This document shows, piece by piece, positions 52,933-62,966 of a DNA stretch of 64,000 bases. The stretch is taken from NCBI RefSeq assembly GCF_036346875.1, contig NZ_CP107852.1, forward strand, positions 4,092,001-4,156,000. The letters are read 5' to 3'. Position numbers and translations under genes: made by a program. Origin of the DNA: Nocardia sp. NBC_00508. Lineage in GTDB: Bacteria > Actinomycetota > Actinomycetes > Mycobacteriales > Mycobacteriaceae. The notes under the pieces were generated by a model, which was given only the letters and a program-made list of their open reading frames with translations, ran no database searches and was not told the origin of the DNA. Within the stretch, counting starts at the first letter, position 1; each line of letters starts with the position of its first letter.

Positions 52933-53541
52933 GTGACCGCAGCAGACGCCTCGAAATCAGCACGGCGCCGCGAGCTGCTCGCCTTGGCGGCCGAATTGTT
53001 CGCCGAGCGGGGATTGCGCGCCACCACCGTGCGTGACATCGCCGACGCGGCCGGAATCCTATCCGGGAGCCTTTACCACCACTTCGATTCCAAAGAGTCG
53101 ATGGTGGACGAGATCCTGCGCGGCTTCCTGGACGATCTGTTCGGCCGCTACCGTGAGATCGTCGCCTCCGGGTTGAGCTCGCGAGACACCTTGGAAGCCT
53201 TGGTGCTCGCCTCCTACGAGTCGTTCGACCGCTGGCACGCCGCGGTGGCGATCTACCAGGCCGAGGCCAAGCGGTTGCGCACTGCGGAGCGGTTCACCTA
53301 CATCGCCGACTACAACCGCGAATTCCGCGAACTCTGGCACCGGGTGCTGACCAACGGCGTACAGGACGGCAGTTTCCGGCCGGAACTGGACGTCGAACTG
53401 GCCTACCGCTTCCTGCGCGACACGGTGTGGGTCGCGGTGCGGTGGTACCGGCCCGGTGGACCCATCACCGTCGACAACCTCGCCAAGCAGTACCTGACCA
53501 TCGTGCTCGACGGACTCACCGTCCCCGAGCGCACCACGTAG
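52933..53541 (+). CDS. kstR2: KstR2, TetR-family repressor of C/D-ring catabolism
   Basis: 202-residue TetR repressor controlling the HIP genes, released by HIP-CoA in mycobacteria. HTH region RATTVRDIADAAGILSGSLY then HHFDSKESMVDEIL, and the family-typical WHAAVAIYQAEAKRL. GTG at 52933 is used; TTG at 52918 is also in frame but lies on the operator. fadA6 starts 10 bp downstream, so the two are co-transcribed. Confidence 0.9.
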   Translation: MTAADASKSARRRELLALAAELFAERGLRATTVRDIADAAGILSGSLYHHFDSKESMVDEILRGFLDDLFGRYREIVASGLSSRDTLEALVLASYESFDRWHAAVAIYQAEAKRLRTAERFTYIADYNREFRELWHRVLTNGVQDGSFRPELDVELAYRFLRDTVWVAVRWYRPGGPITVDNLAKQYLTIVLDGLTVPERTT

Positions 53542-53551
53542 GAGTCTTTAC

Positions 53552-54745
<1,194 letters not shown>

Positions 54746-54756
54746 CACCGCGCGAC

Positions 54757-54797
54757 GAGCGGCACGTCGGCGACTCGGGTCGGCCGACCTGCCGCTC
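54757..54797. terminator. Bidirectional hairpin between fadA6 and PEBP gene
   Basis: GAGCGGCACGTCGGC pairs with GCCGACCTGCCGCTC (14 of 15 bp), with an 11-nt loop. It lies in the 111-bp gap between convergent genes. No T-tract on either side, but stem strength and position suggest termination in both directions. Confidence 0.6.
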
Positions 54798-54856
54798 GGG
54801 AGGACTACCCCGGACCGCCGGCGACACACCAACGAGGACGTCCCGGCGGACTCCGC

Positions 54857-55330
54857 TCAGACCGGACCGGTGTCAACGGTGTAGGTGCCGACCAGCTGGC
54901 CGTATCCGACACTTGCTCCCTCGATCGCGGATTTCGCCTGAGCCACGGGTGTTTTCGAGCTCAACGAAACCGGGTGTGCCAGCGCATGCACGATGAATCG
55001 GTAGTGGTGCACTCCGGTCCCGGTCGGTGGGCACGGACCGAAGTAATCGGCGAGGTCCGCGCTGTTGAGGCTGACTACACCGCCCTTCGGGGCCTGGCCC
55101 TCCTCGCTGAAGGTCGTGGTCGGCGGGATGTCGCTGACCACCCAGTGGGTGAACAGCCCGATGGGCGCGTCCGGGTCGTCCATGATCAGGGCGAGTCGGA
55201 CGGCTGATTCCGGAACGGTCCACGTCAGGGGTGGCGGTCGGTTCTTTCCCGTGCACGAGTAGGCCTCCGGAATGGGTGCGCCATCGGCGAAAGCTTTACT
55301 GCTCACAGTGATCTCGTTCGTCGCAGGCAT
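54857..55330 (-). CDS. YbhB/YbcL family (PEBP, Raf-kinase-inhibitor-like) protein
   Basis: 157-residue PEBP-fold protein. Ligand-pocket stretches LALIMDDPDAPIGLFTHWVV and YFGPCPPTGTGVHHYRFIVHAL are diagnostic. Function in bacteria is unclear; it may bind phospholipid-like ligands. ATG at 55330. Monocistronic, convergent with fadA6. Confidence 0.88.
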   Translation of the reverse strand: MPATNEITVSSKAFADGAPIPEAYSCTGKNRPPPLTWTVPESAVRLALIMDDPDAPIGLFTHWVVSDIPPTTTFSEEGQAPKGGVVSLNSADLADYFGPCPPTGTGVHHYRFIVHALAHPVSLSSKTPVAQAKSAIEGASVGYGQLVGTYTVDTGPV

Positions 55331-55630
55331 CGTGGCCTCCGCTCGAGTGGTAGTGGTCGAGTCCTTCGATTCGCCCGTGTCGCCACACTGCCGCGACCGA
55401 CGCCTGCGCCAGTACGGCGGAGACAGGCGAAACCGGTATGCGGTTATGGGTCAAGATTAGGCCGTCGATTCCCCGTCAACCAGGCGTCGCCGGTAAATGT
55501 GCTGGTCTGAGGTATCGCTCAGGCCGGTAGCGGTGAGTATGTTCGGTGGCATGGCCCGGTCCCGGCGTTGCCGGGGCGCGGAACGATATCGCGCGATGTG
55601 CCGGATCCGCGGGATGGATGCCGCGGATGG

Positions 55631-56206
55631 TCACGGTAGGTCGGCGAGGGCTGCAACGACTGCCCATGCGTCGGCACGTGGTTCCGATGTCCAAGGGGCC
55701 GTAGGTTTGTGGATGCGTAGCGAGACTACGCCGTGCAAGGCGCACCACACACGCAGCGCGAGATCCGCGGAGTTCTCGGCGGCGGGTAACAGATCGGCGA
55801 GACGATCCAGCAGATCCAGCCCTGGCCCGGTGCCGGATTCGATCGGGGGATCGGGGCGTTCGAACAGCAATTGGTAGGCGCCCGGATGATTTTCGGCCCA
55901 TGTGAGATAGGCGTCGATCAACGCGCGCAGCCGGTCCGCGTGGGTGCCGGTGGAAATGTCCGCGACGTCCAGCGCGTGCCGCAGCCGACCGAACAGTTCC
56001 TCGGTCACCGCATAGTTCAGCGCATCCTGAGACGGGAAATGCAGGTAGACCGCACTGGGTGCGACACCGCAGGCCCGGGCGATGGCCCGCAGTGCTGGCG
56101 TTGGCAACGACTGCGGTTCCAGCAGCAGCTCGATCGCGGCGGAAACCAACTCCGCGCGCAGCCGCTCGCCCTCCCCACGCGCTCGTCGCAGGCGTGTATC
56201 GGTCAT
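55631..56206 (-). CDS. TetR-family regulator
   Basis: 191 residues. HTH TPALRAIARACGVAPSAVYL then HFPSQDALNYAVTEE, and a WHG-type C-terminal domain (VWCALHGVVSLR). ATG at 56206 has GGGAGG four bases upstream. It is divergent from the SDR-SRPBCC pair, with two near-identical palindromes in the gap, so it probably controls them and itself. Ligand unknown. Confidence 0.85.
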   Translation of the reverse strand: MTDTRLRRARGEGERLRAELVSAAIELLLEPQSLPTPALRAIARACGVAPSAVYLHFPSQDALNYAVTEELFGRLRHALDVADISTGTHADRLRALIDAYLTWAENHPGAYQLLFERPDPPIESGTGPGLDLLDRLADLLPAAENSADLALRVWCALHGVVSLRIHKPTAPWTSEPRADAWAVVAALADLP

Positions 56207-56230
56207 TGAGCCTCCCTTGACAAAGTTCAC

Positions 56231-56269
56231 TGAACAGCTGTTAAGTATAGCTAGCTGAACACCTGTTCA
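56231..56269. promoter_or_regulatory. Two TetR operator copies between tetR and the SDR gene
   Basis: TGAACACCTGTTCA (56256-56269) is a perfect 6+2+6 palindrome, and TGAACAGCTGTTAA (56231-56244) is the same site with one half degraded. Centres are 25 bp apart in the 78-bp gap. They probably bind the adjacent TetR protein, with one site near each divergent promoter. Confidence 0.7.
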
Positions 56270-56284
56270 CCTTCAGGAGGCGAC

Positions 56285-57070
56285 ATGAAGACCTGGGATG
56301 GCGCGACCGCGGTCGTGACCGGTGCGAGTAGCGGGATCGGCGCAGCGTTCGCCACCGCATTGGCGGAAAGACATTGCAATCTGATCCTGGTCGCCAGGCG
56401 CGAGCACCGGCTGCGCAAGCTGGCGACAGACCTCGAACACACCTTTGGTGTTCGGGCTCGAATCCTCACCGCGGACCTTTCGATCCCGGCCGACGTCGAG
56501 CGACTTGTGGCCGTGCTGTCCGCGGACGACAACCCGATCGACCTGCTGGTCAACAATGCCGGCTTCGCAACCCACGGCCCGCTCGTCGACGACGACCCCG
56601 CGCGAATGCGCGAGGAGATCGCGGTCAACATCACCGCCGTCGCGGAACTGACCCGGGCGATACTGCCGGACATGGTGCGGCGCGGCGCCGGAGCGGTGGT
56701 CAACATCGCCTCCACCGCGGCGTTCCAACCGATCCCGTTCATGGCCGTCTACGGCGCGACGAAGGCGTTCGTGCTCTCGTTCACCGAGGCGCTGTGGGGT
56801 GAACTCGAAGGCAGCGGTGTCACCGCCCTTGCCGTGTGCCCGGGTGCCACCGATACCGAGTTCTTCGACGTGGCGGGTGAAGCCGCCAGCGTCGGACGAC
56901 GGCAGACAGCGGCGCAGGTGGTGGCGAAGGCGCTAGGTGAACTGGACCGCCGCGCACCCCGGCCGAGCGTGGTATCCGGGCTGGCGAACGCGGTGTCCGC
57001 GCGTCTGCCGCGGTATCTACCGCGCCGCACAACGATTCGCCTGACCCGCGGATTGGTCGCCGCGAAATGA
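56285..57070 (+). CDS. Short-chain dehydrogenase/reductase
   Basis: 261-residue classical SDR. TGASSGIG at about 12-19, NNAG in LLVNNAGFA, the active Ser in NIASTAAF and YGATK. A C-terminal LPRYLPRRTTIRLTRGL may be membrane-associated, as in ketoreductases acting on lipids. The substrate is unknown. AGGAGG six bases before ATG 56285. Coupled by ATGA overlap to the next gene. Confidence 0.85.
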   Translation: MKTWDGATAVVTGASSGIGAAFATALAERHCNLILVARREHRLRKLATDLEHTFGVRARILTADLSIPADVERLVAVLSADDNPIDLLVNNAGFATHGPLVDDDPARMREEIAVNITAVAELTRAILPDMVRRGAGAVVNIASTAAFQPIPFMAVYGATKAFVLSFTEALWGELEGSGVTALAVCPGATDTEFFDVAGEAASVGRRQTAAQVVAKALGELDRRAPRPSVVSGLANAVSARLPRYLPRRTTIRLTRGLVAAK

Positions 57071-57588
57071 CCTTGCACGCACTGCGACCCAGTAGCCTCG
57101 ACGACATCTCCGCGATGCGCTGCCACCTGTTCAGCGAACGTGTCGTGGCGGCGTCAGCGCCGCGTACCTTCGACATTCTCGCCACCGGCGAAGGGCAATC
57201 GGAGTGGGCCGGCGGCTACCGGGCCACCACCTGGTACGGAAGTGCTCCGCACGACGTCGGCACGATCCGCGACATCCATTTGCGCTGGATAACCGTGCGT
57301 GAACGATTCCTGGCCTGGCAGCCCGCTGTCCGTTTCACGTTCTCCGCCGACGCCATGTCGATCCCGTTGGCCCGCAGAATGATCGAGGACATCACCGTCG
57401 ACCCGGTCGGACCCGACCGCTGCCGACTGGTCTGGCAGGTACACCTCGACCCGGCGTTGGTTCTGCGCCCGATCGAGTCCCTTGTGATGCGACGCTTCTT
57501 CGAGCCGATGTTCGACTCTTTCGCCGCCGGACTCGCCCGATACGCTGGCGCGCACCCTGATCAACCGTCGGACCTCCCGCGCGCATGA
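57067..57588 (+). CDS. SRPBCC/polyketide-cyclase-like protein
   Basis: 173 residues, likely an SRPBCC hydrophobic-ligand-binding fold (FSERVVAASAPRTFDIL, RFTFSADAMSIPLARRMIED). Start ATG overlaps the SDR stop, so the SDR and this protein probably act on the same hydrophobic molecule. No catalytic motif is visible. Probably part of the TetR-controlled unit. Confidence 0.65.
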   Translation: MTLHALRPSSLDDISAMRCHLFSERVVAASAPRTFDILATGEGQSEWAGGYRATTWYGSAPHDVGTIRDIHLRWITVRERFLAWQPAVRFTFSADAMSIPLARRMIEDITVDPVGPDRCRLVWQVHLDPALVLRPIESLVMRRFFEPMFDSFAAGLARYAGAHPDQPSDLPRA

Positions 57589-57683
57589 CCGTGCCGACGG
57601 CTCCTTCGATGCGGCCCGTGCCTGCAATGCCAGATGGCGTGTGACGGCTTTCGGTCTGTGATCCGGAGGCCGTCATCATTCGG

Positions 57684-58769
57684 CTACCTGCTCGTCGAGT
57701 TCGCCCCATCGGGCAGCGCTGCGAGCGCCTCGATCCGCGCGACCGCCTCGGCGATGATCCGATCGATCAACTCCTTGCAGGTGGGCAGGTCATCGATGAT
57801 TCCGGTGACCTGACCGGCGGCGAGCACACCGGCCTCGGTGTTGCCTTCGACCAGTCCCGCGCGCAGCAGCATCGGGGTGTTCGCGGCCATCACGACCTGG
57901 GACCAGGTGAGCTCCTTCGTCTTTCGCATAGCCAGGCCGTCGCGGATCATGGTGGACCACTTCATCCCGGTCATGCTCTTGAACCGGGTCGCGTTGCCCA
58001 CCGCCGCGGCGAGCCCGCGCCAGCGGCCCGAATGTTCCAGGCGCTGGACCAGTTCGGTATTCAGCACGCGGTGCGGCATGCCGTCGACCTTGAGCGACAC
58101 CACCGTGTCCTGGAGCTGTCTGTGCAGGTACTCCTGTTTGACGGCGTCGGGCACCGTGCTCTCTTGGGTCAGCAGGAACCGGGTGCCCATAGCGATACCC
58201 GCGGCGCCATAGGCCAGCGCGGCGGCCAGGCCGCGTCCGTCGAAGAACCCGCCCGCCGCGACCACGGGGATGTCCACCGCGTCCAGCACGGAGGGCAGCA
58301 GCAAGGTGGTGGCCACCGGGCCGGTGTGCCCGCCACCCTCGCCGCCTTGCACGATCACCGCGTCCGCACCCCAGGACGCCACTTTGACCGCGTGCTTGGC
58401 CGCGCCGATCGATGGGATGACCACCACGCCGGCGTCTTTCAGTTTCGCGATCAGATCCTGTTTGGGCGCGAGCGCGAACGAGGCCACCGCCACCTTCTCC
58501 CGGATCAGCAGATCGATCCGGTCGGGGGCGTCCGCGGCGTCGGCGCGGATGTTGACGCCGAACGGTTTCGCGGTGTGCGCCTTGGTCTTCGCGATGGCCG
58601 CCTCCAGCTCCGCGAAGGTCATGGTGGCTGAGGCCAGAATGCCGAGTCCGCCCGCCTCGGCGGTGGCCGAAACCAGCCTCGGGCCCGCCACCCAACCCAT
58701 GCCGGTCTGCACGATCGGGTGTTCGACGCCCACCAGATCGGTCAACGCGGTGCGCAGGTGCGCGGTCAT
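57684..58769 (-). CDS. ipdC: IpdC, flavin-dependent oxidoreductase (2-nitropropane dioxygenase family)
   Basis: 361-residue FMN-binding TIM-barrel protein. TGMGWVAGPRLVSATAEAGG, GGEGGGHTG and VVAAGGFFDGRGLAAALAYG place it with IpdC (Rv3553). It reduces the double bond in the HIP C-ring intermediate before EchA20/IpdAB act. In M. tuberculosis it directly follows ipdA and ipdB; here an IS110 element lies between ipdB and ipdC. GAAAGG six bases before ATG 58769. Confidence 0.92.
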   Translation of the reverse strand: MTAHLRTALTDLVGVEHPIVQTGMGWVAGPRLVSATAEAGGLGILASATMTFAELEAAIAKTKAHTAKPFGVNIRADAADAPDRIDLLIREKVAVASFALAPKQDLIAKLKDAGVVVIPSIGAAKHAVKVASWGADAVIVQGGEGGGHTGPVATTLLLPSVLDAVDIPVVAAGGFFDGRGLAAALAYGAAGIAMGTRFLLTQESTVPDAVKQEYLHRQLQDTVVSLKVDGMPHRVLNTELVQRLEHSGRWRGLAAAVGNATRFKSMTGMKWSTMIRDGLAMRKTKELTWSQVVMAANTPMLLRAGLVEGNTEAGVLAAGQVTGIIDDLPTCKELIDRIIAEAVARIEALAALPDGANSTSR

Positions 58770-58790
58770 GCTGTCGCCTTTCTCGCCTGA

Positions 58791-58836
58791 GTGGAGCCCT
58801 CCGTGGTTACGCTTCGCTGCCGCATGCGGGCTCGGC
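58791..58836 (+). repeat. Short interspersed repeat, copy 2 (upstream of ipdC)
   Basis: CCGTGGTTACGCTTCGCTGC and flanks align without gaps to 10640-10685 at about 35 of 44 positions, in the same orientation. It lies between ipdC and the IS110 left region. Confidence 0.55.
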
Positions 58837-58841
58837 CGCTC

Positions 58842-59079
58842 ATTGGGGCACCATCCCTTCTGCAGCCCGAACAGTTAGGGTTGTTGTCTCTCGGTTCCGG
58901 TGGGTGCATGGCCTTCGTCGCGTGCCATTTGATGGCCAGCATGAGTTCTGCCAGCCCCACCGGGCCGAGGGCCGCGGACCGGCGTCAGGGACATGCCCCG
59001 CAGAGGGCCGATCAATGAGCTTCCGGCGGCGGCCCTCGCTTCCGAGGAGGCAGTTCATCGACCTCGAGGGAGCACACCT
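58842..59079 (+). other. Non-coding left region of IS110 element, candidate bridge-RNA location
   Basis: No ORF of note. The stretch includes inverted pairs such as GAGGGCCGC (58967-58975) with GCGGCCCTC (59029-59037) and ATGGC/GCCAT around 58908-58927, so structured RNA is possible. In IS110 proper, a bridge RNA is encoded in the non-coding end on the transposase's 5' side and specifies target and donor. The element's exact left boundary cannot be set from this sequence alone. Confidence 0.35.
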
Positions 59080-60282
59080 GTGGCGTTCGCCGGCTGGGAC
59101 TGGGGCAGCACCACTCACGACGTGACCGTGATCGACGATGCCGGTGGCAAGATCGAACGCTTCCCGGTGCCGCATACTGAAGACGGCATCGCTCGCGCGT
59201 TGGCACGGCTGGCCTGCTACGGCGGGCCCGGTGAGTTGCCGGTGGCAATCGAGACCACCCGCGGGCTGGTCGTGGACCGGCTGCTGACCGCCGGGCATCC
59301 GGTGATTCCGGTGCACCCCAACGCTTTTCATGCCGCTCGCCCCCGTTGGGGCGCCGCCCGCGCCAAGAACGATCCCGGCGATGGGTTCAAGCTGGCCGAC
59401 TACGCCCGCACCGACGGCCACCGGCTGCCGGTACTGGCCCCGACCCTGCCGCAAACGCTCGAACTGCAGGCATTGACCCGTCAGCGCGGCGACCACCTGG
59501 GCATGCGCATCGCCGCGGTCAATCAACTCGCCGCGCTGCTGGACACGCACTGGCCCGGAGGCAGGACGATCTTCGCCAGCCTGCACTCGCCGATCGCGCT
59601 GGCGTTCCTGGACCGCTACCCGAGCCCGCAGGCCGCTGCTGGGCTCACCGCGGCCCGCCTCGAGGCGTTCTGCCGCCGCCACCACTACAGCGGCCGCCGT
59701 CCCGGCACCGAGCTGCTCGCCCGGCTGCGCGAGGCACCCACATCGGCCAGCAGGCTCGGCGAGCCGGTCATCGCGCAGCTGGTCCGCGCCCAGACCGGGC
59801 TCGTCCGCTCGATCCAAACCAGCATCGACGCACTCGACGCCGTGATCGCCGACGCTCTCGCCGCACACCCCTACGCCAGATTGCTGGCCGATCTGCCCCG
59901 CGTCGGCACACTGAACCTGGCCCAGATCATCGGCGAGGTCGGCCCAATCCTGGAGCGCGCCAACAGCTTCGATCAACTCGCCGCCGAAACCGGCATCGCC
60001 CCGGTCACCCGCTCCTCCGGCAAAATCCACACCGTCGCCTTCCGCCACGCCACCAACCAGCGAGCCAGACAAGCCTTGGTGACCTGGATCGACAACAGCC
60101 GCCGCGCCAGCGACTGGGCAGACCAGCGCTACACCGCCGCCCGCGCCCGCGGCCAACGACACCCCCACGCCATCCGCACCCTCGGCCGCGCCTGGCTGCG
60201 CATCATCTGGGCTTGCTGGCGCACCAAAACCTGCTACGACCCCACCAAAAAACAACCGACTCAACAACCGATCGCCGCATAG
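59080..60282 (+). mobile_element. IS110-family transposase (DEDD), insertion element between ipdC and ipdB
   Basis: 400-residue transposase. The N-terminal RuvC-like DEDD site reads D7 (FAGWDWGS), E58 (VAIETT) and D98/D101 (KNDPGDG), and the C-terminal Tnp20-like part has LPRVGTLNLAQIIGEVG and GIAPVTRSSGK with candidate Ser. GTG at 59080 has GAGGGAG seven bases upstream; the longer ORF from 58993 lacks support. No frameshift or internal stop, so it may be active. It is oriented opposite to the flanking ipd genes. Element ends were not identified. Group IS110 versus IS1111 undecided. Confidence 0.85.
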
Positions 60283-60407
60283 GGGTTGACTCAGGGAACT
60301 CATGCGGTGTCCTCCTGGGCGTTCGCGACGTGATTGCACGGTTGCCGCCCAGCCCTGACGCTCATGACCAACGCTCGGCGCAAACGTCGAGCCGATGGTT
60401 CGCTCAC

Positions 60408-61166
60408 TCATGCCGGGACCTCGGTTTCGCGAATCTTGTTGGGGTCGAGCACCTCCCGGATCAGCCGCAGTTCCTCGGCGGTCGGCAAGCGCGTCTCGTT
60501 CGCGTCGGCGAGTCCGGCGATCTCGAACGAGGTGTTCTCGGCGACTTCGCCGGCGGTGACGCCGGGGTGCAGACTGCGGGCACGCATGGTGTGGTCGGGA
60601 CCTTCGAAATCGAAGACGCCCAGGTTGGTCACCACGCGGTGCAGGTGAAGGAAGCGGTAGGCGGGGTTGGCCGGGTCCACCTTGTCGTACCCCACCCCCG
60701 AGACGATGTCGACCCCGTCGGTGAACACGCGCTTGGAGTGCCGGGCGACCCAATAGCTGGTGGCGTGATTGATGGTGTTGCCCGGCGCCCCACGCACACC
60801 GAACATCTGCCGGGTCGGCTGCTGTAGCGGACCGAACGCCGACAGGTTCTGGTTGCCGAAACGGTCGATCTGGTTGGCGCCCATCACCACATGCCTGCGC
60901 CCGGAGGCCACCACGTCGAACACCCTCCGGAATGGAATCCAGCCCTCGATCGGCGCTTTGCCGCCCAGCGGGGGAGTCTCGGCGAACAGAAGCGCTTCAC
61001 CATCCGAGAGCAGCAGATCGGGCTCGGTGGTGAGCTTGGCCAATCGGGCGCCGAGGATGGACATCGGCGACATCGGACTGGCCATGATTTCCCCGGCGCC
61101 GCGGAAGATCTCCGCGCACGCCACCGCGCACACCTCGGCGCGGCTCACGATCTCGGTGCTGGTCAT
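60408..61166 (-). CDS. ipdB: IpdB, beta subunit of the COCHEA-CoA hydrolase
   Basis: 252-residue class I CoA-transferase-fold protein. With IpdA it opens the last steroid ring (hydrolysis of COCHEA-CoA). MSPMSILGARLAKLTTEPDL, GANQIDRFGNQNLSAFGPL and GVTAGEVAENTSFEIAG match Rv3552. ATG at 61166 follows GGAGG. The 3' side now borders the IS110 element instead of ipdC. Confidence 0.92.
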   Translation of the reverse strand: MTSTEIVSRAEVCAVACAEIFRGAGEIMASPMSPMSILGARLAKLTTEPDLLLSDGEALLFAETPPLGGKAPIEGWIPFRRVFDVVASGRRHVVMGANQIDRFGNQNLSAFGPLQQPTRQMFGVRGAPGNTINHATSYWVARHSKRVFTDGVDIVSGVGYDKVDPANPAYRFLHLHRVVTNLGVFDFEGPDHTMRARSLHPGVTAGEVAENTSFEIAGLADANETRLPTAEELRLIREVLDPNKIRETEVPA

Positions 61167-61203
61167 CGCGCCTCCTGTGGTTTGCGGGACACCCGCTTCT
61201 GCA

Positions 61204-62079
61204 TCACGCCTCCGCCGCGAATCGGCGGACGGCGGCTTGGTACTGCTCCTCGGATCCGGCCAGATAGGTGTCGACGAACCGCTGCCACGCTTCCGGCGTC
61301 TTCGCGGATTCGGCGTAGTGCTTCTGGAACTTCTCGTCCCGGCCGTAGCTGTCCCCGGCCAGGGTGAAATGCGCGCCACCCGGTGCATCCACCACGCCGT
61401 CGACCATCATGCGATTGAGCAGCAACGCTTGCAGCGGAACGGTTTTCACCAGCTCGTCGGTCTCGACCACCCGTTCCACCGAGACGTAGCGCCGCTGCGC
61501 GGCCAGGCAGAAGAGGTCGTCGAAATACGGGTCGACGCCGGTGTAGGCGGCGTTGCCGTGCGGGTCGCCGAGGTTCAGGTGTACCAGTGCCGCATCCAGA
61601 TTCAGCGCGGGCATAGCGATCAGAGTTTCCGGCGTGCCTGCTACCGGATAAGGCGATTCGACCGTCTTCAGCTCACCCTCCCAGAAGTTCGGGACGTCCG
61701 ATCCGAGACCGGCGCGGATCGGCAGGAAGGGTAGCCGTGCCGCGGCCGCTTCGAGCCCGCACTCGAGCATTCCCTCGTCCATCTCGCGCGCGACCAGCGC
61801 GCCCGCGGAGCGCGCCTTCGCGAACCACGGGTCGTAGAACGGCGGCGAATCCAGCGACACGAAGCCGTAGTACGCCTTGCGCACCTTCCCTGCCGCGCAC
61901 AGCAGCCCGAGATCGGGGCCGCCGTAGCTGACCACGGTCAGATCCGTGAGTTCCGAACGCAGGATGGCCCGCACCAGTGCCATCGGCTTGCGCCGGGAAC
62001 CCCAGCCGCCGATGCCGATGGTCATCCCGCTGCGTAGTTCGCCGACGACCTCGTCGAGCGACATCCGCTTGTCTCGCAT
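61204..62079 (-). CDS. ipdA: IpdA, alpha subunit of the COCHEA-CoA hydrolase
   Basis: 291-residue partner of IpdB. MRDKRMSLDEVVGELRSGMT, GGWGSRRKPMALVRAIL, VSYGGPDLGLLCAAGKVRKA and LNLGDPHGNAAYTGVDPYFD match Rv3551. ATG at 62079, preceded by GGGAG about ten bases upstream. It is 37 bp upstream of ipdB and 59 bp downstream of echA20, in one transcript. Confidence 0.92.
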   Translation of the reverse strand: MRDKRMSLDEVVGELRSGMTIGIGGWGSRRKPMALVRAILRSELTDLTVVSYGGPDLGLLCAAGKVRKAYYGFVSLDSPPFYDPWFAKARSAGALVAREMDEGMLECGLEAAAARLPFLPIRAGLGSDVPNFWEGELKTVESPYPVAGTPETLIAMPALNLDAALVHLNLGDPHGNAAYTGVDPYFDDLFCLAAQRRYVSVERVVETDELVKTVPLQALLLNRMMVDGVVDAPGGAHFTLAGDSYGRDEKFQKHYAESAKTPEAWQRFVDTYLAGSEEQYQAAVRRFAAEA

Positions 62080-62138
62080 CGCTTTTCGCTCCCTCTCCGA
62101 TGGGTGGCCCGCCCGGGGACTTTCCTGGTTACGCGGCT

Positions 62139-62903
62139 TCACTGGCCGGCCTTGCGCGCCGCGAGATCGTCGTCGAACCGGGCGCGGATCTCGTCGGCGA
62201 CGCCGGCGAGATTGAGTTCGAAGGTGAATCCCTGCTCGTACCGGTAGCTGCGGTGCACGTCCTGCACGTCGATGCCGTTCAGCGCGCGCTTCGCCGCCCG
62301 GATCACCCGGCCGTCCTTGGCCGCGATGTTCTTGGCCAATTCCAAAGCCGCCGCGTCGAGTTCGGCGCGCGGCACCACCTGGTAGACCGAGCCGTAGTGC
62401 TGCAACTGCTGTGCGGTGATCGTGCTCGCCGTGTAGAACAGCGCGCGCATCAGGTGCTGGGGCACCAGCCGTGCCAGGTGGGTCGCCGCGCCGAGCGCGC
62501 CGCGGTCCACCTCGGGTAGGCCGAAGGTGGCGTCGTCGGAGGCGATCACGATATCCGCGTTGCCCACCAACCCGATGCCGCCGCCGAGGCAGAAGCCCTG
62601 CACCACCGCGATGACCGGCACCTGGCATTCGTAGACCGCTGCGAAGGCATCGAAGCAGCCATGGTTCGCGTCGATCAGCGCCTGGTGGCCGGGCTTGCTC
62701 TGGATCTCCTTGATGTCCACGCCCGCGTTGAAGCCGCGGTTCTCCGCGCGCAGGACCACCACTTTGGTGTCCGGATCGCGGCCCGCCGCCCGCACTTCGT
62801 CGGCGATGGCGAACCAGCCCTCGGTCGGGATGGCGTTGACCGGCGGGTAGTCGACCGTGACCACGGTGATGCCGGTGGATTCGGAGTGGCGGTTGATCCC
62901 CAT
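62139..62903 (-). CDS. echA20: EchA20, C/D-ring hydrolase of the crotonase family
   Basis: 254-residue crotonase that hydrolyses ring C of the bicyclic CoA intermediate (HIEC-CoA). VTVDYPPVNAIPTEGWFAIA, ENRGFNAGVDIKEIQ, VQGFCLGGGIGLVGNADIVI and the C-terminal SYRYEQGFTFELNLAGVADE match Rv3550. ATG at 62903 has GGGA six bases before; ATG 62915 is also in frame. Divergent from ipdF, with a KstR2 operator between. Confidence 0.9.
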   Translation of the reverse strand: MGINRHSESTGITVVTVDYPPVNAIPTEGWFAIADEVRAAGRDPDTKVVVLRAENRGFNAGVDIKEIQSKPGHQALIDANHGCFDAFAAVYECQVPVIAVVQGFCLGGGIGLVGNADIVIASDDATFGLPEVDRGALGAATHLARLVPQHLMRALFYTASTITAQQLQHYGSVYQVVPRAELDAAALELAKNIAAKDGRVIRAAKRALNGIDVQDVHRSYRYEQGFTFELNLAGVADEIRARFDDDLAARKAGQ

Positions 62904-62941
62904 CGCAAGTCCCATCGTGTGTGAACGCCATTGGCAAAGCA

Positions 62942-62955
62942 AGCAGTTGCTTGGT
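62942..62955. promoter_or_regulatory. KstR2 operator between echA20 and ipdF
   Basis: AGCAGTTGCTTGGT matches AnCAAGnnCTTGnT at 8 of 10 fixed positions (G and T in place of A and G at positions 5 and 6). It lies between divergent KstR2-regulon genes, so the role is likely. Confidence 0.75.
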
Positions 62956-62960
62956 AGGTT
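62955..62960 (+). promoter_or_regulatory. Predicted -10 of a leaderless ipdF transcript
   Basis: TAGGTT (TANNNT) lies six bases before GTG 62967, with no Shine-Dalgarno. The same arrangement occurs at fadE30 and kstR2. Confidence 0.5.
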
Positions 62961-62966
62961 AGCACG

